Shown here: piece after piece, positions 58,008 to 64,000 of the stretch
How the letters are laid out: every line of letters begins with the position of its first letter
Position numbering within the stretch: position 1 is the first letter of the stretch
Source: Desmodus rotundus
Lineage: Eukaryota; Chordata; Mammalia; Chiroptera; Phyllostomidae
Assembly: GCF_022682495.2 (NCBI RefSeq)
Contig: NC_071397.1
Span: 31,759,427 to 31,823,426 of the forward strand
Length of the DNA stretch: 64,000 bases
Direction: 5' to 3'
Made by a program: the position numbers and the translations under genes
Notes under the pieces: generated by a model
The model's database searches: none
What the model saw: the letters and a program-made list of their open reading frames with translations, nothing else
Told to the model about the DNA's origin: nothing

Positions 58008-60127
58008 CATCCAGATTTTGAATACCATTCTCCATTAAAAAGGGCTCCTTAGAAAATGGCTGATTCTAGAACTAGGCAGGAAATATACACTATGAGTCTG
58101 GAGCATCTTGTAATACCAGAAAGTAAGGAAGTGCTCAAAAAAAATAGATGGAGGTACATCAAGGGAACACATGTGCCAAGTAAAAGAGCTCCCAATGGAA
58201 ACAAAGCCAAAGCTGGAATAATTTGAACAAAATAAAGTATTGGATTATAACCCAAAGTATAAAATAAATACCCATGACTCCATACTAATATAAATAAATG
58301 ATTACATAAACTAATAAATGCAGAAGAGACAAATGTCCTATACAGAAGAATCTCAAATAAATTATGTAGATACCCCACCCTAAGCATAACTTCCCACTCC
58401 TTAAGTGTGGGCTATGCCTAATCACTTCCTTCCAAAGACACAGCCTGGAAAGGGTGAGAGGGGCAGCCAGGGAAGAATAACCGATAAACGCTACATTAGC
58501 CAGGTGATCAAAGTCAGTATCAAGCGTCATTATGTTCATAGTATGAACATGATATGACATGATATGATGAAAATGGCACTTGACCTCTGTGATCTTTCTC
58601 CCAAAAACCCACAACCCCCAATTAATCATGAGAAAAACATCACACAAATTCCATTTGAGGGAAGCCTGTAATATATCTGACCAGTATTTCTCAAAACTAT
58701 CAAGGTCATCAAAACCAATTTCAGTTGATTCTCCAAACTCAAGGTGTCTTTTTAAATCCCTTAAACAGAATAACAGGCTTCCTTGTAAGGAGCACTATAC
58801 CCACGAGGAGTACCCACGAGGTACCTGCCTTATATTTTAACAGTACAGCTGGTTTACACAGCATGTACCTGGAACAGGGTGAACACACACTCACTGAATT
58901 GAAATAAACCCAATCATATTGATTCAGGAAATGTTTATTTTAAATAAAATATATCACTTTTAGATGTGAAGAGGATATAAATATTCTTATCTGCCAGCCT
59001 TGCTAACTGCTTCATAAAGTGGGATCCGTAAAGGTGGCAGTAAAATCTTGGAAGACGTTTTAATAACTGAAAAAGCCCAGTAGAGATACACTTACAGAGA
59101 ATAAAGCTCCTCGGGATAATAAAAGTGACAGGTAGTTTGGGGTGTTTTGTTGTTGTTGTTGTTGTTGTTGTTAGTCGATGAGGTTGGTTCTTGCTTTGCT
59201 GTTGTCTGGACTATAGCAGACTGTCCGGTAACTGCTCCCCTTCTTCACAGCCAAGGATCTAAGAGCTGTTGTATCAGGAAGCCCTTGAGCTAGCCAAACT
59301 CAGCAGGTTTTGACTCACGGACACTCCCCATGTGACAATTCTTCCCATATATGGGAAAAAGGACATGATAAATAGCAAGAGAGCATGGTACTCAAGTCTT
59401 GAGCCACTTTTCTTCCAAAACAGAATTTATATGATTTACAGCCAACAGCACAGAGGGCAGCGGGAATGAGGAAATCAAATGTTTTTCAAAATCTTTATTC
59501 TGCTCTATATCACAATCCCACTGACCACTTCGCAATGTTTCTATAAAATCATAAAGAAAAATAGCGCATCAATGCTTTGAACAACAGATAAGTTGTTATG
59601 AATGTTATCACTACCGTAGGTATAAAAATGAGCAGTTTCCTCATCACCAACAGATCTGTGAGGCTGTGTCCTCAGAGCTTGACCATCAGCCACTCCAAAG
59701 GGACAAGGGCTTCAACTTTCTAAATTCTTAAATAATTCAATTCAGTAAAAACCTCAGTAACCGAGGGCTGGCTGACAAACCAATGTGAGTAACATCTGAT
59801 TATTACTGAATAATGTCCTGAGTAGCAAATAAAAGGATTTTCATCAAAAAAAAAATTTTAATATCTACAACGTTCTCAATCTTACACTCACTGCTACTTT
59901 AAAGGAAACAACCAGTAAGTTTAGAACCTGGTAAAGAAATGGATGTGTTCTTGACCTTTGGCTACAAACTCATCGGAACCATCTTAGACTTGTTACAGGA
60001 GGAGGCTACAGAACTCCCCCAGACTGAGCACAGCTGGGAGACTTGTCCTCGGGTGCATAATGGTTTCTGTGCTGAACCATGACGGGTAGACGAAACTGGG
60101 AGTTCTTCCCTTTCCTCCTAAATCTGT
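58008..60127. other. Unique-looking sequence, no gene recognised
   Basis: It has a low density of recognised repeats compared with the rest of the window. tttattttaaataaaat near 58930 would give an AATAAA on the minus strand, so a 3' UTR of a minus-strand transcript is possible but unproven. Confidence 0.4.
59147..59172 (+). repeat. (TTG)n microsatellite
   Basis: About eight perfect TTG trinucleotides. Confidence 0.95.
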
Positions 60128-60265
60128 GCCCTGACTGGGGTGGCTAGTGGGTTGAGTGTCAGCCTGAAAACCCAAAGGTCTTCCTTTCGATTCCCTGTCA
60201 GGGCACATGTATGGGTTGGGGGCCAGGTCTCGGGTTGGGATCTTTAAAAAATAAAAATAAATCCT
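60128..60265 (+). mobile_element. VES SINE, shortened
   Basis: Begins gccctgactggggtggctag and has a cgattccctgtcagggcaca block. The right part is cut: the A-rich tail follows soon after ggccaggtctcgggttggga, with no pyrimidine tract. Confidence 0.8.
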
Positions 60266-60435
60266 TAATGATTTGTGGGAAATTTTAAGATGAAGACTGC
60301 GTTGAAAAAGTGCCTAAAAATTCCAAGACAAAGTCCACTTTACCTCTTAAATGAGACACCCAGGAACAGAGCATAAATAAGATTCTAGCTCTACCTAGTG
60401 GCCAACAGTGGGAGTAACGCCTTCTAGTCTCCTAT

Positions 60436-60862
60436 TGTTCCAGGAACTGAAGAAGGTATGACCCACCTTGACTCTAGGAGACCATAAACAGTTCCACTTT
60501 TGTGCCTCGGGAGGACTGCCAGCATCAACCTGGTATCTGAGCCATTGTGCTCCAGGGTGAGACTCCCACCGCCCAGGGCACAAGTAAAGACCACTGCCCA
60601 GGACACACATGAAAAAAATGCTGCAGCTTTTTATCTGGTTCACTTTTTCCCTGAATTCCAATCCCCTCACCAACACTTTTTTTCTCCTTATAAAAAGGGT
60701 CAGTTTAAAATGAAATTTAAAACAGTCTGTTAGGGTACAAGCCCACCACCTTCTCAGATAGCTGACCATCTGAATAAAGCACCCAGAAAGAGTCAATCCC
60801 TCTCTCCGTTTATTGGGTCTGGTGGGTGACAGGCAGCGGGAACACTGACTTTTCCGCTTTCA
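60436..60862 (+). repeat. Solo LTR, family A, copy 2
   Basis: It begins tgttccaggaactgaaga and ends cttttccgctttca, sharing tataaaaagggtcag, gtctgttagggtacaag and ctgaataaagcaccc with the copy at 13584-14053. Confidence 0.75.
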
Positions 60863-61189
60863 AATTCACTCAGTTGAATTTTGTATTTTAGTGGCAAAGT
60901 ATATATAACTTAACCAAGGTCATGCCACTACTAACTTTTCATATGATTCAGCATTTTCTTGTAGATATAATGAGCAAAGAAATCTCTCCCCATCAACAAA
61001 AATGCAGGGCAATTCTTTTATTTTTTTAGGCTCAGGTTTGACTCATTTAGATAAGAGCTATGCTGGTAACGAATAATGTGATACTGTGATTTATTATTTA
61101 TATATAAATTTGCACATCTAGATAATCAAAAGATAGTTCTCATATACTGTACATTTGAAGTCCCTGACCCACAGCTCCAAAAACCCTTG

Positions 61190-61905
61190 GAATTTCTTGT
61201 GAAGGGAGAGATTAATGTGTCCCTTGTTATGTGAATAAGATGACTTCTGGATCACACCTATGGATGGGAGCTGATTACCCGGGAAAACAATCATGTGATT
61301 AGAGGGTTGGAACTTTTAGTCCTAACCCTGGACCTCCAAGAAGGGGAGAGGGGCTGAGACTGAATCAATTACAAATGGCCAGTGATTTAATCAATCATGC
61401 CTACATAATGAAGCCTTCATAAAAACCCAAAAGGACAGAGTTAAGAGTTTCTGGGTTGGGCAACGTGGAGATCTGGGGGAGAGTGTTGTGCTAGAAGCAC
61501 GGAAGCTCCGTGCCTTTTCCCCATACCTTGCCATCTCTTCCAGATGGCTGAGTTAAATCCTTTTATAATATATCTGTAATCTAATGAGAAAACAAGTTTC
61601 CTGAGTTTTGTGAGCCACTCTAGCAAATTAAAGAAGTCAAGGAAAGGGTCATGGGAACCTCTAATTTATAGAGAAGCACAACAACATGGACTTGAAACTG
61701 ACAACTGAAGGCCAGAAAGGAGGTCACTGGAACCTCCAATCTGTAGCCCGTTGGTCAGAAACACTTGGGCTTGTGACTAGCATCTGAAGTGTTTTGGGTG
61801 GGGTGGGGAAGTCCTATAGAATTAAACCCTTAACTTGTCGAATCTCATGCTATCTCTGGGTAGTGTCAGAATTGAGCTGAATTCTCCGATACCGAGCTGG
61901 TGAGA
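61190..61905 (+). repeat. Old LTR, ERVL-like
   Basis: gggagctgattacccgggaa, ctaaccctggacctccaaga, cctacataatgaagccttca, taaaaacccaaaaggacaga and gctgagttaaatcctttta correspond to an old eutherian LTR pattern. Class III (ERVL) is the likely group, but the exact family is not assigned. Confidence 0.6.
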
Positions 61906-61929
61906 ATTGCTTGCTGTGTGGGGAAGGAA

Positions 61930-61957
61930 GACACACACACACACACACACACACACA
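61930..61957 (+). repeat. (AC)n microsatellite
   Basis: About 14 perfect AC dinucleotides at the end of the LTR-like element. Confidence 0.95.
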
Positions 61958-62149
61958 GGGAATTGGGTCCAGGAACCCAAAATAGGTAAAATTGAGAACA
62001 CTTGTTTCCTCTTAACTTCTGAATTAAAAATGGAGCTAGAGTCAGATTAACCAAAGTAAGCCAATTGCTTTCAAGCTTTAGTGGCCAGCTTGTTAAACCA
62101 CAGATTGCTAGGTATACAACATAATTTCTGATTGAGTAGGTGTGGACCT

Positions 62150-62235
62150 GCAAATTTGAATTTCTAACAAATTTTCAGGTTATGTTGATGCTGCTGACCA
62201 AGGACTACTTTGAGAGTGCCTGTACTAGAATTCTT
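62150..62235. repeat. MER5A fragment
   Basis: tttgaatttctaacaaattt, gatgctgctgaccaaggact and tttgagagtgcc match the right half of the MER5A consensus. It is another decayed hAT-type relic. Confidence 0.6.
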
Positions 62236-62566
62236 TTAATCTCCCTCAACTTGGATTTTCTCATTGATAAAGTGGGCAGAACAATAGTGATATGTAGATT
62301 AACAAAAAAAAGGATGTGCAAGTGCTTTGTAAATTGTTCAGTACTAAGGCAAAATTGGCAGCAATTGCTATCATGACACATTTGGCTTCAAGAGTGAATA
62401 CTAATGATGCATGGGAAGTGTTGATGTTAGAATCTTTGATCTTACCATAGCAGTCTATATTCAAATACATGGGCATTACAAGGAACTCAGTATCAAATGG
62501 AAAGAAGGAGAGAATACCTTCCTATGCTAGTCCCCCTTCTAATCTGCTAATAAAATAAGCTTTCTT

Positions 62567-62731
62567 TTTTTCAATTTTTATTTATTGAGTTTAGAGAGAT
62601 AAAGGGAGAAACATCCATTTGTTGTTATGCATTCAGTGATTGATTCTTGTATGTGTCCTCACAGGGAATCGAACCTGCAACCTTGCATATTGGAATGATT
62701 GTGTAACCAACTGAGCGACCCGGCCAGGGCT
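62567..62731 (-). mobile_element. tRNA-derived SINE with perfect 13-bp target-site duplication
   Basis: Minus-strand copy ending gagcgacccggccagggc. It is flanked by aataagctttctt at 62554-62566 and 62732-62744. Its body is shorter and differs from standard VES, like the copy at 39073. Confidence 0.88.
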
Positions 62732-63066
62732 AATAAGCTTTCTTATGTCTCCTGACAAAAATAGGGTTTCATTTCTCACAGGTACACACTGGAGTTGCAC
62801 TGTATGTAAATTAACTTATTCCAAGATTAGTAGGTGAGAATTCCCTTCAGTTACCCCAAGTGTGAGCATCCCTCTGGGCCGAGTGTTAAAGACATATCCT
62901 ATTCCAAAACCTAGGCACTAAATGTAAGCACATCAAAAATGGGCACCGCAGAACCATGTGGCCATATATATACAGCCCTAGCTTCAGTTCCAGGAAAAAA
63001 CTTCAAAATCAAAGTATGAGAGCCATTCCTCATTAATGCTGCAAATAACATCCTTTATAGTAACAT

Positions 63067-63265
63067 TTTTTTTAAAGATTTTATTTATTTTTAGAGAGGG
63101 GAAGGGAGGGAGAAAGAAAGGGAAACATCAGTGTGATTGCCTCTCAAGTGCCCTCTACTGGCACTTGATCTACAACCCAGGCATGTGCCCTGACTAGGAA
63201 TCAAACCAGCTACTCTTTTGGTCGGCAGGCCAACAATCAATCCACTGACTCACACCAGCCAGGGC
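63067..63265 (-). mobile_element. VES SINE with target-site duplication
   Basis: Minus-strand copy ending cacaccagccagggc. Flanks are ctttatagtaacat (about 63053-63066) and ctttatatagtaacat (from 63266), the same target with a 2-bp difference. Confidence 0.9.
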
Positions 63266-63659
63266 TTTATATAGTAACATATTAATAATTCTGTAAGATA
63301 GTTTCCAGGAGTTCCCTTGAATTGTAGTGCTTGAGATATACAATGTCAGGAAGACATTTCTCATAATGGAATTACCTTTTAAAATAATGTTCACCAATTT
63401 CATAGATGAAAAATTATATTTCATTGTGTCAGTTTGAATTTCTAAGGAAGAAGAGGGAAGCTGAATGTTTTCTTTCATAACATGTGGGTTGTTTCTTCGT
63501 TTATGAACTACCTATTGTTCTTTGTGGACTGTTCTATGAGAATTTACTTACTGATTTATGAGTACTATTTAACTATTCTGTATCAGCCATTTGTTGGTCC
63601 TGATATTGTTGATATCCCCCTTACCACGGCCATTTTTTCAAATCCTTTTTTTTAGCTTG

Positions 63660-64000
63660 ATGAATTTTCTTATTGTTCTTCTACTATAGTTGTCCCAATT
63701 TTTCCCCCTTTGCCCTCCTCCACCCAGTCCCCTCCCCCGACTCCCACAGTCAATCCCCACGCCATGGGTCATTCATACATGTTCTTTGACTAGTCCCTTC
63801 CCCTTCTTTCCACCCCTACCTCCCTCCCCTATACCTCCTCCCCTCAGGCAGCTGTCAGTCTATTCCATGTTTCCATGTCTCTGGTTCTATTTTCCTCATT
63901 AGTTTATCTTGTTCATTAGATTCCTCTTATAAGTGAGATCATATGGTATTTGTCTTTCACTGACTGGCTTATTTCACTTAGCATAATATTCTCCAGTTCC
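63660..64000 (-). mobile_element. L1 3' end, continuing past the window edge
   Basis: Reverse-oriented L1 3' UTR (tatagttgtcccaatttttc, ccctcctccacccagtcccc) followed by ORF2 C-terminal sequence (ttatttcacttagcataata) at the right edge. Confidence 0.8.

Overview
This is a mammalian nuclear window, almost certainly from a bat. The main clue is about 20 copies, on both strands, of one tRNA-derived SINE. Each copy has a left end close to CCCTGGCTGGTGTGGCTCAG, a B-box-like GGTTCGATTCC, a pyrimidine tract (TTTCTCTCCCTC) and an A-rich tail. This matches the bat VES SINE family. Half-L1 (HAL1) elements and old eutherian repeats (MIR, MER5A, L1, LTRs) agree with this. The species cannot be named from the sequence alone.

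Only one protein-coding gene is supported: a three-exon, frame-consistent gene on the + strand at 41477-43195 (146 codons plus stop). It belongs to the oocyte/embryo KH-domain family KHDC3L/OOEP/DPPA5/KHDC1 and looks closest to KHDC3L. Its introns hold two VES SINEs and a MIR, a further VES SINE ends about 260 bp upstream of the start, and a 5'-truncated HAL1 lies just past the stop and supplies the first canonical AATAAA. A CpG-rich block at about 51.2-52.75 kb looks like a promoter or CpG island, but its gene was not identified.

Layout: 0-11 kb is largely unique intergenic sequence with a few SINEs. 11-25.5 kb is repeat-dense: two HAL1 copies, two LTR families (one present twice here), an L1 with a 5' inversion flanked by a 13-bp duplication, an older L1 split by an LTR, and an L1 ORF2 fragment with its own target-site duplication. 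25.4-39.8 kb is an endogenous-retrovirus graveyard: pro/pol remnants on the minus strand, several LTRs, an inverted pair, and two TA-flanked MITEs, one of them nested in an L1. 39.8-44.8 kb is the KH gene and SINEs. 46.5-50 kb has more LTR sequence and a 570-bp-offset duplication. 51-53 kb is the CpG block. 53.8-54.0 kb holds a possible very old vertebrate repeat. 55.8-57.7 kb is a near-complete minus-strand HAL1 with a 17-bp target-site duplication and one frameshift in ORF1. 57.8-64 kb has further SINEs, LTRs and an L1 3' end.

No RNA gene, CRISPR array or prokaryotic-type system is present. Repeat family names come from recalled consensus features and were not checked by a database search.
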